Notes: generated from the sequence alone by a model not told the origin. DNA of 34,647 bases from Candidatus Parcubacteria bacterium (GCA_019347875.1 JAHWKN010000008.1:1-34647), one strand, 5' to 3'; counted from the stretch's first letter, positions 1 through 7,085 are shown. Translations and numbers: made by a program.

Positions 1-1
1 C

Positions 2-256
2 GTCGATGCCCCGATTCATCAGCGCTACGAGCGGGCCAAAGACCGCCGTCGGCTAGATCATGTTATGAGCGTTGATGAATTTAGGCGTCAGGAGTTAGCC
101 GAAGAGGGCAAGAGCGCGACCGACAGCCAGATTACGACGGTGATAAGTTCAGCCGACTTCGACATCGCCAACGACGCTACGCTAGAGGATCTGCACGCTA
201 AGGTGGACTCGGTTTTGGAGCGCTTCGCCGGAGCTAGTACGAAGGAGCCGTCATGA
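2..256 (+). CDS. P-loop kinase (dephospho-CoA kinase / NMP kinase-like), C-terminal part
   Basis: The reading frame is open from the window edge, so this is the 3' end of a longer gene whose P-loop lies outside the window. The visible part reads VDAPIHQRYERAKDRRR, then a helix with DEFRRQE, then ADFDIANDATLEDLHAKVD. This is the layout of the LID and C-terminal part of dephospho-CoA kinase and related NMP kinases: an Arg-rich R-x-RR lid, then an A-D-x-x-I-x-N-D/x-x-x-x-L segment. An internal ATG at 65 could be mistaken for a start, but the similarity continues upstream of it. The stop overlaps the next gene's ATG (ATGA), so the two P-loop kinases are translationally coupled. Substrate is not determined. 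Confidence 0.6.
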   Translation, partial: VDAPIHQRYERAKDRRRLDHVMSVDEFRRQELAEEGKSATDSQITTVISSADFDIANDATLEDLHAKVDSVLERFAGASTKEPS

Positions 257-1041
257 TTTTAGTTGGTGTAACCGGCGGCATAGGCCAGGGTAAAACCACC
301 GTTAGCCGGATGCTGCGTGAGCTGGCCGGCGCCGGGCCGGAGTGCGATCTGGAAACCTCTTACATCATTGCCGAGGTAGCTAACGCTTGGATAGCCACCT
401 GGCCACCAACCCCCCTTAAAGTGACCCCCGGCCAGGACGCCGTTGGTCTGGCCAACGAGTTAATCAAAACCTTGCCGGCGGCGGTACGCCAAAAGCTGGA
501 CACGAGCGTTACCTCCGAGCAGCTGAAGATCGAACGCAACGATGAAAGTTTGGCCTTTCACCACCAGTTGACCGGTTATCTGCAAGCTCGCCTGGCTGCC
601 GGGCCAGCGGCCGACGAGCTTTTTCCGGCGCCGATTACGCCGGCCAACAAGGCGCTGCACCGCCAGCTGTTTATGTGGCTGGGAGCGTGCCTGGTGGTCA
701 AGGTGGGCCCTAACATCTGGGGTAACGCTTTGGAGCGGCGGATCAAAGCCTTAGCTGCGGGCGGCCAGGGTTTTGTAACGGTTGGCGGCATCCGTTCCAA
801 GTACGAGGTGAAGATGATTCACCGTAACGGCGGGTTGGTCGTCAGGGTGGTCAGGCCTGAGGCCCAGGCCAACACCGATCTGACCGAGCGCTTTATGCGC
901 GAGGTGGTACCGGACGTTGAGGTGATTAACAACGGCAGCTTTGAGGAGCTGAAGGGGGCGGTTAAGCGCTTGCACGGGGACCTGGCAGGCGGCCGCCTGC
1001 GGTCCAACCCCATCAGCCCGCAGCGCTACCGGGCGGCCTGA
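253..1041 (+). CDS. P-loop nucleotide kinase, dNMP-kinase/dephospho-CoA-kinase-like
   Basis: 262 residues with a textbook Walker A at the N terminus (GVTGGIGQGKTT, residues 5-16), so an ATP-dependent kinase. In the C-terminal half, GFVTVGGIRSKYEVKMI followed by GGLVVRVVRP resembles the 'RxxxE...I...GG.vi.v.R' segment of phage T4-type deoxynucleoside-monophosphate kinases and CoaE-like proteins; NNGSFEELKGAVKRL resembles the ND-GT-EEL end of the same fold. The central insertion (about residues 60-150) is not recognised. The start overlaps the stop of the preceding kinase by four bases. Role inferred as phosphorylation of a nucleotide or CoA precursor. CPR bacteria salvage most nucleotides, so a salvage role is plausible. 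Confidence 0.6.
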   Translation: MILVGVTGGIGQGKTTVSRMLRELAGAGPECDLETSYIIAEVANAWIATWPPTPLKVTPGQDAVGLANELIKTLPAAVRQKLDTSVTSEQLKIERNDESLAFHHQLTGYLQARLAAGPAADELFPAPITPANKALHRQLFMWLGACLVVKVGPNIWGNALERRIKALAAGGQGFVTVGGIRSKYEVKMIHRNGGLVVRVVRPEAQANTDLTERFMREVVPDVEVINNGSFEELKGAVKRLHGDLAGGRLRSNPISPQRYRAA

Positions 1042-1066
1042 CAACTATTTTTTAGCGAAAGCTTGC

Positions 1067-1094
1067 TTGAATTTAAAATTATCCTGCGTAAACT
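1067..1094 (+). promoter_or_regulatory. Candidate promoter of the Rpf-like gene
   Basis: TTGAAT (1067-1072), 16-nt spacer, TAAACT (1089-1094). The predicted +1 is near 1101, giving a leader of about 240 nt before the ATG at 1341. By eye only. Confidence 0.45.
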
Positions 1095-1100
1095 AGAACA

Positions 1101-1340
1101 AGTTGTGTCAGCGGAAGCAAAGGAGATCTTAAGTACCCTTTCCTGCAAGTTCATGACCATCAAGCAGTACGGCCGCACTTAGCGGCCCAGGACAAACTGT
1201 TGCACCTCGTAAGGTCCTTAAAGACCGAGCCGGTCGAATGACCCCATAGCGCTCGCGAGCAGACTGGTAGCGGTTGTCCGCTTGAACCACACCTAGTGAG
1301 AGCCCGGAAGGGTTTTTGCGCGACTCCACTAAGGAGGATC
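1101..1340 (+). ncRNA. Long structured 5' leader of the Rpf-like gene, candidate cis-regulatory RNA
   Basis: This gene-free stretch is dense in hairpins. 1171-1176 pairs with 1182-1187 (GGCCGC/GCGGCC, 5-nt loop). 1213-1216 (GGTC) can pair with 1223-1226 (GACC), and 1232-1235 (GGTC) with 1240-1243 (GACC), or 1223-1226 can instead pair with 1232-1235, which are mutually exclusive folds. 1251-1260 is a 10-bp palindrome. 1265-1273 pairs with 1278-1289, a 9-bp stem with a 3-nt bulge. CCTAGTG near 1291 can pair imperfectly with CACTAAGG just before and into the Shine-Dalgarno AAGGAGG (1331-1337). In Actinobacteria rpf genes are often controlled by the c-di-AMP (ydaO) riboswitch; I cannot match its conserved core here, so class is unknown. 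Confidence 0.45.
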
Positions 1341-2018
1341 ATGCGGCGTAAATTTGCGTCGATTCTCGTGATGATGGCGGCCAGCTTGCTGCTGATACAG
1401 CCGGCTGGTGCCGAAGGCGGATTGTCGAGGGAGCCCCTCGCCACTTCGGCTGTAGCCCAGGCCGAGCCCATAACACACCGGGTAGAGCCGGGTGAGTACC
1501 TGGATCTGATTGCCCAGCGGTACGGGGTGGCTTGGCCACAGCTGTACGACGCCAACTGCGGGCTGATGGCACCAAAGGGGCCTCATCACGTTGAGGCCGG
1601 GTGGGAGCTGCGAGTTCCGGATCCTACTGAAACACTGGGATCCTGCCCGCTGCCCGCACCGCCTCCGGCGCCTGCAGCGGCGGCATCAAGCGGTTCGCAG
1701 CCTGCCCGGGCGGGCAAGGCTGTGCAGGCAGCGGCCTCGCCCGCCCGCAAGGCGCCTACTCCGGCACCAAGCGGTTCGCACGCAGCCGGGTCATCGGATT
1801 CCGGCCTGGCATCGATCAGGCAGTGCGAATCGGGAGGTGACTACGGGGCGGTGTCATCAAGCGGGAAGTACCGCGGTGCTTACCAGTTCGACCAGCAGAC
1901 CTGGGAGTCGGTGGGAGGCAGCGGCGACCCCGCTGCCGCTTTGCCGGCCGAGCAGGATCAGCGGGCTGCGGCCTTAAAGCAGCAGCGAGGCAGTTCTCCC
2001 TGGCCCAACTGCGGCTAG
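1341..2018 (+). CDS. Secreted LysM + Rpf-like transglycosylase (resuscitation-promoting factor)
   Basis: 225 residues. The ATG at 1341 is chosen because AAGGAGG sits at 1331-1337 and it gives a classic signal peptide (MRRKF, hydrophobic core, QPAGA, residues 1-24). Residues about 46-95 form a LysM peptidoglycan-binding domain (HRVEPGEYLDLIAQRYGV...LYDANCG...GWELRVP). A Pro/Ala/Ser-rich linker follows (about 100-150). Residues 155-225 match the Rpf/transglycosylase fold: IRQCESGG carries the catalytic Glu, then YRGAYQFDQQTWESVGGSG and the closing SPWPNCG with its Cys. The family cleaves peptidoglycan glycan strands and wakes dormant Actinobacteria. In a CPR epibiont it could remodel its own or its host's wall. 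A strong hairpin follows the stop. Confidence 0.85.
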   Translation: MRRKFASILVMMAASLLLIQPAGAEGGLSREPLATSAVAQAEPITHRVEPGEYLDLIAQRYGVAWPQLYDANCGLMAPKGPHHVEAGWELRVPDPTETLGSCPLPAPPPAPAAAASSGSQPARAGKAVQAAASPARKAPTPAPSGSHAAGSSDSGLASIRQCESGGDYGAVSSSGKYRGAYQFDQQTWESVGGSGDPAAALPAEQDQRAAALKQQRGSSPWPNCG

Positions 2019-2023
2019 GGGTT

Positions 2024-2106
2024 GCAATTGACCCCCAGGAGCAGCTACCGGCTGCTCCTGGGGGTCCCCCCGGAAAACCGCGGTTTCCCGGGGGATTTCA
2101 ATTTGC
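2024..2106 (+). terminator. Three-way-junction-like double hairpin after the Rpf-like gene
   Basis: 2030-2045 pairs perfectly with 2051-2066 (16 bp, 5-nt loop). Next, 2067-2076 pairs with 2084-2094 with one bulge, around a 12-nt palindrome (2075-2086). Flanking GCAATTG (2024-2030) can pair with CAATTTGC (2099-2106) to close a three-way junction, in competition for one base of hairpin 1. There is no U-tract after either stem. It probably terminates or stabilises the upstream transcript; a regulatory role for the next gene cannot be excluded. Confidence 0.6.
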
Positions 2107-2119
2107 CGCTGAACTGTTC

Positions 2120-2125
2120 TATAAT
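2120..2125 (+). promoter_or_regulatory. -10 box upstream of the 2160 gene
   Basis: Perfect TATAAT at 2120-2125, weak -35 (TTCAAT, 2097-2102, spacer 17). Predicted +1 near 2132, leaving a 28-nt leader with a Shine-Dalgarno. Confidence 0.5.
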
Positions 2126-2159
2126 CTACTACCACGCCGACCCAAGCGAAAGGAAGGCG

Positions 2160-2357
2160 ATGTATTGGGCATCCAACCGGGTGAAAATTCCGGCGCTCTT
2201 CGATATCCAAGTTCGATACACCGAGCTGCCACTGCTTTGCGAAATCAGCTGCGGCGCAATGGCGCTGCTGGGGTCGTCTAGCAGGCAAGTGCAAGCTCAT
2301 CTGCAAGCCTGCCGCAGGTGCCGTCTGCGGGCTGCCGGTTACCGGCGGCTGAACTAG
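2160..2357 (+). CDS. Small Cys-rich protein with an HxxxCxxC zinc-finger-like motif
   Basis: 65 residues. The ATG at 2160 is preceded by AAAGGAAGG (2150-2156) and a perfect TATAAT at 2120. Two Cys lie in LPLLCEISCGAM and the C-terminal helix contains H-L-Q-A-C-R-R-C-R, the HxxxCxxC pattern of zf-HC2 anti-sigma-factor domains, which normally also have an upstream Cys or His ligand. The protein is shorter than full anti-sigma factors and has no membrane helix. It could be a minimal zinc finger or a truncated zf-HC2 protein; function unknown. It lies 16 nt before the next small gene, so the two are probably co-transcribed. Confidence 0.55.
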   Translation: MYWASNRVKIPALFDIQVRYTELPLLCEISCGAMALLGSSSRQVQAHLQACRRCRLRAAGYRRLN

Positions 2358-2373
2358 CGAGAAGGAGCAAACG

Positions 2374-2634
2374 GTGCACCAGTCTTGCGAAGGGTCCACA
2401 GAGGTGGGCCAACGTTGCGTCTTGTTGTTCATGAACAAGATCAGGCTTCATCACAAGTGGGTGAGTCCAGACCAGATACGGTGTGGCACCCCAACTCCCA
2501 TCGACTACCCCAATTTGGACGCGGATATCCACCGACTGCGACAGAAAGGGCTGCTCGAGCTGGATGACTGTAGCGGAGAGTTTCTCCGTTTGACCGAGGA
2601 CGGAGTGCGTGCCGCCGAGGCATTCGTCGCGTAG
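2374..2634 (+). CDS. Small winged-helix-like protein, unknown function
   Basis: 86 residues with a GTG start at 2374 chosen for the Shine-Dalgarno AAGGAG at 2362-2367 (6-nt spacing). An internal ATG at codon 20 is an alternative. The C-terminal half, DADIHRLRQKGLLELDDCSGEFLRLTEDGVRAAEAF, looks like the last helix and wing of a winged-helix domain (Leu-rich helix, G-L-L-E, then LT-x-x-G). The N terminus has two Cys and no clear match. It probably binds DNA and may act with the zinc-finger-like protein encoded just upstream. A strong intrinsic terminator follows. Assignment as a real gene rests on the Shine-Dalgarno, terminator and coding character; function is a guess. Confidence 0.5.
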   Translation: MHQSCEGSTEVGQRCVLLFMNKIRLHHKWVSPDQIRCGTPTPIDYPNLDADIHRLRQKGLLELDDCSGEFLRLTEDGVRAAEAFVA

Positions 2635-2671
2635 CCAGGCTCGACAGAAGCCGCCAATAAGCCCTGCAGGG

Positions 2672-2699
2672 TTCGGCCCTGCGGGGCCGAATCTTTTTT
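2672..2699 (+). terminator. Intrinsic terminator
   Basis: TTCGGCCC (2672-2679), loop TGCG, GGGCCGAA (2684-2691), then TCTTTTTT: a perfect 8-bp stem with a U-tract, ending the small-gene transcript just before polA. Confidence 0.9.
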
Positions 2700-2703
2700 G
2701 AGC

Positions 2704-2717
2704 TATACTAATACTCA
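2704..2717 (+). promoter_or_regulatory. Promoter of polA, near-leaderless
   Basis: TATACT at 2704-2709 predicts a +1 at 2716, one base before the polA ATG. No Shine-Dalgarno is present and the terminator U-tract ends at 2699, so there is no room for a longer leader. Confidence 0.55.
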
Positions 2718-5563
2718 TGACTAAACGGGCCAAACTGGTTTTAATTGACGGCAAAGCCATCTTTCATCGCGCTTATCACGCTATTCCGCATTTGACCAAC
2801 AAGGAGGGGCACCCGACCAACGCCATTTACGGCTTTAGCTCGATGACGTTAAAGGCGCTGGCCGACTTGAAGCCTGATTATGCCGTCTTGGCCTGGGACA
2901 AAGCTAAAACCAGTTTGACCCAGCGCCTCAAGTGGTACCCCGATTACAAAGTGAAGCGGCTGAAGATGCCGGATGACTTCTACGCCCAAATCCCGATGGT
3001 GCGCGAACTGGCGGCGGCGCTGGGTATGCCGTTACTAGAACTGGACGACTACGAGGCCGATGACATCATCGGTACGCTGGTAACCAGGCATCCGGAGCTT
3101 GATGTGGTGATTGTGACCAACGACCGCGATGTGTTTCAGCTGTTGGACCCAAAAACACGTTCAGGGCCGGACCGCAAAGTCGAGGTCTACATGCAGCGGC
3201 GGGGCATGACCGACACCGAGGTGTACGACGCGGCGCGGGTACGGCAGCGCTACGGCATTGAGCCGCGGCAGATTATCGACCTGAAAGCGCTGGAGGGTGA
3301 TGCCAGCGACAACATTCCCGGAGTGGCCGGCGTGGGCGAAAAGACGGCGCTGGACTTAATCGGCCGCTACGGCTCGCTCGACGGGATCTATCACCACTTG
3401 GACGAGATCCCCGGCAAGCTGCATGACCGGTTGGCCGACGGGCGCGACATCGCCTACTTAAGCTACAAACTGGCCACCATTATGTGTGACGCGCCGGTGG
3501 AGCTGAACCTGGAAGAGGCCCGCTGGGGCCGGGTGGACAAGCAGGCCGTGCACGAGCTGTTCCGGCGGCTGGAGTTTAAAAGCCTCTTGGCAAAGCTCCC
3601 GCCGGAGCTGGATGCGGCCCCCAATCTGTTCGACCGGTCGCCGCCGGTGAAGGTGCGCGGGCACATAGATAAGGCCAACTACCACTGCGTTCAAACGCCT
3701 GAGGATCTAGACCGGCTGGTTAAAAAAATGGAGTCGGTGAGCTGTTTCGCCTTTGACGTCGAGACCGACTCGATTGAGGTGGTGAGCGCTAACCTGGTCG
3801 GTTTGGCGGTCAGCTTTAAGGAGGGCGAAGCTTACTATGTGCCCATAGGGCACAAGGGGAGTCAGGAGTTAGGAGCAAGGAGTGAGCAAGTTCGGGCGGG
3901 GGAGCCTCCTGTCTCTGCGGAGCAGCTGCCATTAGAAACGGCGGTCGAGGCGCTAAAGCCGCTGCTTGAAAACGACAAAACTGGCAAGGTCGGCCACAAC
4001 CTGAAGTTCGACTACCAGGTAATGCGGCGCTACGGGGTGACGCTGGCTCCGATCCGTTTTGACACCATGGTGGCGGCCTTTTTGATAAACCCGCTGGGAC
4101 GCGCGCAGACCCTCAGCGACCTGGCCTACAGCGAGCTGGGGATCGAGATGGTCCCGATTGAGGAGCTGATCGGTAAAAAGGGCAAACTGCAGGTGACGTT
4201 TGACCGGGTCAGCGTCGAGGACGCCACCCGCTACGCCGCGGAGGACGCCGACGTCAGCTGGCGGCTGTACCGGAAGCTGGCGCCGGAGCTGAAGCAGACC
4301 GGTTTTGACCGGCTGGCGGCCCGGATGGAGTGGCCGCTCATTCCCATCCTGGCCGAGATGGAGCTGGCCGGCATTCAGCTGGATACGGAGTTTTTAGCTG
4401 AATTTAACAAAAAGATCAGCGCCAAAATCCTTGAGCTGGAGGACAAGATCTGCCGGTTGTGCGGGGAGCGTTTTAACATCGGCTCGCCGGCGCAGCTGGG
4501 CAACGTTTTGTTTAACAAACTGGGCATCTCGCCGGCCGGCATCAAGCGCGGCAAGACCGGCATCTCAACGGCGGCCTCGGAGCTGGAAAAAATGCGCGGC
4601 CTGCACCCGGTGATTGATTTTATTTTTGAGTACCGTGAGCTGGTGAAGCTGAAAAACACTTATGTCGACGCGCTGCCCGAACTGGTTTCGCCGGCTGACC
4701 GGCGCATTCACACCAGCTTTAACCAGACCATCGCCCAAACCGGGCGGCTAAGCTCGACCAACCCTAATCTGCAAAACATACCGGTGCGCACCGAGCTGGG
4801 GCGCGAGATCAGGCGGGCGTTCGTGGCGCCGCCGGGGCGGGTGTTCGTGGCGGCCGACTACTCGCAGATCGAGCTGCGGGTGGCGGCGGCCTTGAGCCGG
4901 GATGAGGCCATGATCGAGACGTTTAAAAAGGGGGTTGATCTGCATCAGCAAACGGCCGCAGAGCTGTACGGCGTGGCACTGGACGATGTTGAAAAGTGGC
5001 AGCGCTACAACGCCAAGACCATTAACTTCGGGGTGCTGTACGGCATGAGCGCGCACGGCTTAAGCGTGGCCACCGGCATGAGCCGGGACGAGGCGGCGGG
5101 TTTTATCAAGCGCTACTTCGAGGTGCGGCCGGCGCTGGCCGAATACGTTGCGGCGACCAAGCGGTTTGCGCGGGAGCACGGCTACACCGAAACTTTGTTT
5201 GGCCGCCGCCGGCCCTGCCCGGAGATCAACTCCAACAACCACATGGTGGCGCAGGCGGCCGAGCGCATGGCGGTGAACGTCCCGATTCAGGGCACCGCTG
5301 CCGACATTTACAAGCTGGCCATGATCGAGGTGACGAAGCGGTTTGCGGCCGAGGCCCTCGATGATGTCCAGCCGCCCTCCGGTACCGTGCGCGGGACCCA
5401 GCTGCTGCTGCAGATCCACGATGAACTGATAGCCGAAACCGCCGCAAGGAATGGGGAGGATGTGGCTCGGGTGATGAAGGAGACCATGGAAAGCGTTTAC
5501 GATTTGGGCGTGCCTTTAGCGGTAGACACGGCTATCGGTACAAGCTGGGGCGAGCTAAAGTAG
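2717..5563 (+). CDS. polA: DNA polymerase I with active-looking proofreading domain
   Basis: 948 residues. Residues 1-290 are the 5'-3' exonuclease (LIDGKAIFHRAYHAI, DYEADDIIGT, VTNDRDVFQL, GDASDNIPGVAGVGEKTA). The 3'-5' exonuclease domain has all DEDD motifs: FDVETD (about 346), GHNLKFDYQVM, and YAAEDADVSWRLY. The polymerase domain carries TGRLSSTNPNLQNIP, motif A DYSQIELR (about 712), motif B RYNAKTINFGVLYG and motif C QIHDELI (about 900). It fills gaps and replaces primers. Odd point: heptamer repeats at 3860-3887 create an extra 25-30 residue loop (GSQELGARSEQV) in the exonuclease domain between the first and second exonuclease motifs. The start has no Shine-Dalgarno and is probably read from a leaderless mRNA. 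Confidence 0.97.
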   Translation: MTKRAKLVLIDGKAIFHRAYHAIPHLTNKEGHPTNAIYGFSSMTLKALADLKPDYAVLAWDKAKTSLTQRLKWYPDYKVKRLKMPDDFYAQIPMVRELAAALGMPLLELDDYEADDIIGTLVTRHPELDVVIVTNDRDVFQLLDPKTRSGPDRKVEVYMQRRGMTDTEVYDAARVRQRYGIEPRQIIDLKALEGDASDNIPGVAGVGEKTALDLIGRYGSLDGIYHHLDEIPGKLHDRLADGRDIAYLSYKLATIMCDAPVELNLEEARWGRVDKQAVHELFRRLEFKSLLAKLPPELDAAPNLFDRSPPVKVRGHIDKANYHCVQTPEDLDRLVKKMESVSCFAFDVETDSIEVVSANLVGLAVSFKEGEAYYVPIGHKGSQELGARSEQVRAGEPPVSAEQLPLETAVEALKPLLENDKTGKVGHNLKFDYQVMRRYGVTLAPIRFDTMVAAFLINPLGRAQTLSDLAYSELGIEMVPIEELIGKKGKLQVTFDRVSVEDATRYAAEDADVSWRLYRKLAPELKQTGFDRLAARMEWPLIPILAEMELAGIQLDTEFLAEFNKKISAKILELEDKICRLCGERFNIGSPAQLGNVLFNKLGISPAGIKRGKTGISTAASELEKMRGLHPVIDFIFEYRELVKLKNTYVDALPELVSPADRRIHTSFNQTIAQTGRLSSTNPNLQNIPVRTELGREIRRAFVAPPGRVFVAADYSQIELRVAAALSRDEAMIETFKKGVDLHQQTAAELYGVALDDVEKWQRYNAKTINFGVLYGMSAHGLSVATGMSRDEAAGFIKRYFEVRPALAEYVAATKRFAREHGYTETLFGRRRPCPEINSNNHMVAQAAERMAVNVPIQGTAADIYKLAMIEVTKRFAAEALDDVQPPSGTVRGTQLLLQIHDELIAETAARNGEDVARVMKETMESVYDLGVPLAVDTAIGTSWGELK
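3860..3887 (+). repeat. Heptamer tandem repeat inside polA
   Basis: Four consecutive 7-mers, AGTCAGG, AGTTAGG, AGCAAGG and AGTGAGC, in exact 7-nt phase. They encode part of an extra low-complexity loop in the 3'-5' exonuclease domain. Confidence 0.75.
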
Positions 5564-5636
5564 CGGTAACTTAGTCAAGCGTCGGCTGCCGCCATCCTGA
5601 TTTGCTAGGTTTGTAAATGTGTAAGTGGCTTAGATT

Positions 5637-5667
5637 TTGACCCTTAAAAATTACCTGGTGTTAGATT
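5637..5667 (+). promoter_or_regulatory. Candidate promoter of the 5741 gene
   Basis: TTGACC (5637-5642), 18-nt spacer, TTAGAT (5661-5666), or a TGn extended -10 reading TAGATT. Predicted leader about 68 nt. The remainder of 5564-5740 shows nothing else I can name. Confidence 0.4.
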
Positions 5668-5740
5668 AATCAACGATGACGCCGCAAACTAAAGAGCTTA
5701 AGATAGGGCGGTTCCATCGGACGACACGAGGAGTATCAGG

Positions 5741-6082
5741 GTGCATGTACCTGAGCTTTTGACCGTCGTCCTGGTGTGGACGGCAGAGCATTTGGAGAAC
5801 TACGGGCCCGAGGCGGACAGATGGCGGCGCATTGAAGGAGCCGTAGCGGTGGTAGGTGGTATGACCAGGAACCGGCCGGCAGGGTTGTTGTGTGATATTG
5901 CGCGATGTGTGAAGCGTCTGCAGTGTGACCTTGAGCTTCAGCCGATCGATCTTGAGTTGGTCTTGAGGGGCCAAGACGGATATCCCGTAGTAGAGGTGGC
6001 TCGAGGGGTGGTTGATCTGCTTGAACTGCCCGACGTCGTCGAACTCGTCAGCGGCCGCTTTAGCAGGCTCAAGTCGTCGTAG
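5741..6082 (+). CDS. Hypothetical protein, unknown family
   Basis: 113 residues from a GTG at 5741, chosen for the Shine-Dalgarno GAGGAG at 5728-5733 with 7-nt spacing. Visible features: a hydrophobic start (ELLTVVLVW), an Arg/Glu-rich helix (EADRWRRIEGAVAVVGG), an internal pair of Cys (LLCDIARCVKRLQC), and a C-terminal Val/Leu/Glu-rich half (VVEVARGVVDLLELPDVVELVSG). No signal peptide or catalytic motif is evident. The promoter, leader, Shine-Dalgarno and following hairpin all support a real, single-gene transcript. I do not recognise the family. Confidence 0.5.
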   Translation: MHVPELLTVVLVWTAEHLENYGPEADRWRRIEGAVAVVGGMTRNRPAGLLCDIARCVKRLQCDLELQPIDLELVLRGQDGYPVVEVARGVVDLLELPDVVELVSGRFSRLKSS

Positions 6083-6093
6083 TTCTCTAGCTA

Positions 6094-6127
6094 ACCGGCG
6101 GTCGCCCGTAGTTGGGTGACCGCCGGT
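6094..6127 (+). terminator. Strong hairpin after the 5741 gene
   Basis: 6094-6107 pairs with 6114-6127 (14 bp including one G-U, 6-nt loop). There is no U-tract; the mutM promoter begins only 8 bases later. Confidence 0.7.
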
Positions 6128-6134
6128 ATCCCCC

Positions 6135-6150
6135 TGTTATAGTAGGGGTA
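6135..6150 (+). promoter_or_regulatory. Extended -10 promoter of mutM, leaderless
   Basis: TGtTATAGT at 6135-6143 is an extended -10. The expected +1, seven bases after the hexamer, is 6150, the A of the mutM ATG. Confidence 0.65.
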
Positions 6151-7082
6151 TGCCGGAGCTACCAGAGGTTGAAACAATCTGCCGGGGACTGGATCGGCTG
6201 CTGGTAGGCCGGGTGATTGCCGCCGTCCAGGTGGATTGGGCCAAGAGTTTTGCACTGGACGCTGAGCAGCTTCAGTCGCAAGTCATAGGGTCGCAGGTCC
6301 AAAGCCTGGATCGCCGCGCTAAAGTCTTAATCATCAATCTAGCTAACCCCTCCCTCACTACCCGCTACTCACTGCTGTTCCACCTCAAAATGACCGGCCA
6401 GCTGGTGTTGGTGAAGGCGGGCGGCGAGCGGTTTGCCGGCGGCCACCCGACCGAATCAATGGCCGCGGGTCTGCCCGACCGGTCGACACGCGTGACGTTC
6501 ACTTTTGACAACGGTGACCGGCTGTTTTTTAACGACCAGCGTAAGTTTGGCTGGATTCAGTTAGTGGAAACCGACCAAGTTGAAAATCATCAGTTAATTG
6601 CCAGGCTGGGGCCCGAACCGCTGAGCCCTGATTTTACCGCCGAGCATCTAGCGTCAAGAGTCAAACGTCACCCCAAAGCGCCTATCAAGGCCGTAATTTT
6701 GGATCAGTCGACGGTAGCCGGGGTGGGCAACATTTATGCCGACGAGAGTTTGCACTTGGCCCGCATTCATCCGGCGCGACCGGGCGGCAGCTTAAAGCCG
6801 TTCGAAATTAAGCGGCTGCATGGGGCTATTCGTGACATCATGACGCTTGGTATCACCTACGGCGGCACTAGCTTCACCAACTACGTCAACGCTCTGGGCA
6901 AAAAAGGTGATTATTTGAGCCGCGCGAGGGTGTTTCGCCGCCAAGGGCAGCCCTGCACGGCTCTCCTGTCGAGAGGGCAGGTCTGCGGTGCGATCATCGA
7001 AAAGATGCGCGTGGCCGGGCGGGGGACCCACTACTGTCCCAGGTGTCAGCCCTGGCCTAAGGCCACAAAATCCAAGCTCTAA
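6150..7082 (+). CDS. mutM: Formamidopyrimidine-DNA glycosylase with a disrupted zinc finger
   Basis: 310 residues starting MPELPEVETICRG, where Pro2 is the Schiff-base nucleophile and Glu3 the general acid. HLKMTGQL, the NDQRKFG segment and DQSTVAGVGNIYADE (H2TH) are present. It removes oxidised purines such as 8-oxoG and nicks the abasic site. The C-terminal zinc finger normally reads CxxC...CxxC. Here the first pair is spread apart as C-TALLSRGQV-C, nine residues between instead of two, while the second pair (YCPRCQ) is normal. The extra seven codons (21 nt) coincide with a small palindrome at 6952-6981. An additional loop near NLANPSLTTRYS comes from degenerate heptamers at 6346-6373. Predicted leaderless. 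Confidence 0.95.
   Translation: MPELPEVETICRGLDRLLVGRVIAAVQVDWAKSFALDAEQLQSQVIGSQVQSLDRRAKVLIINLANPSLTTRYSLLFHLKMTGQLVLVKAGGERFAGGHPTESMAAGLPDRSTRVTFTFDNGDRLFFNDQRKFGWIQLVETDQVENHQLIARLGPEPLSPDFTAEHLASRVKRHPKAPIKAVILDQSTVAGVGNIYADESLHLARIHPARPGGSLKPFEIKRLHGAIRDIMTLGITYGGTSFTNYVNALGKKGDYLSRARVFRRQGQPCTALLSRGQVCGAIIEKMRVAGRGTHYCPRCQPWPKATKSKL
6952..6981. repeat. Palindromic element inserted in the mutM zinc finger
   Basis: CCTGC (6952-6956) pairs with GCAGG (6977-6981), and CTCTC (6961-6965) with GAGAG (6971-6975) around CTGTC. The minus strand contains TCGACAGG, the same 8-mer as the element in pilD at 30765-30778. Confidence 0.6.
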
Positions 7083-7085
7083 GAC

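Noticed and set aside
1251-1292. tRNA-like D-arm and ACCA sequence
   Set aside because: No acceptor stem, anticodon arm or T-loop can be folded consistently; it is better read as hairpins in the rpf leader.
1101-1340. Calling the rpf leader a ydaO c-di-AMP riboswitch
   Set aside because: Only position and loose resemblance near 1268-1297 support it; the conserved core could not be matched.
2639-2653. Third copy of the TCGACAGG palindrome family near the 2374 gene
   Set aside because: Only TCGACAG inside a short stem is shared, too little to claim a copy.
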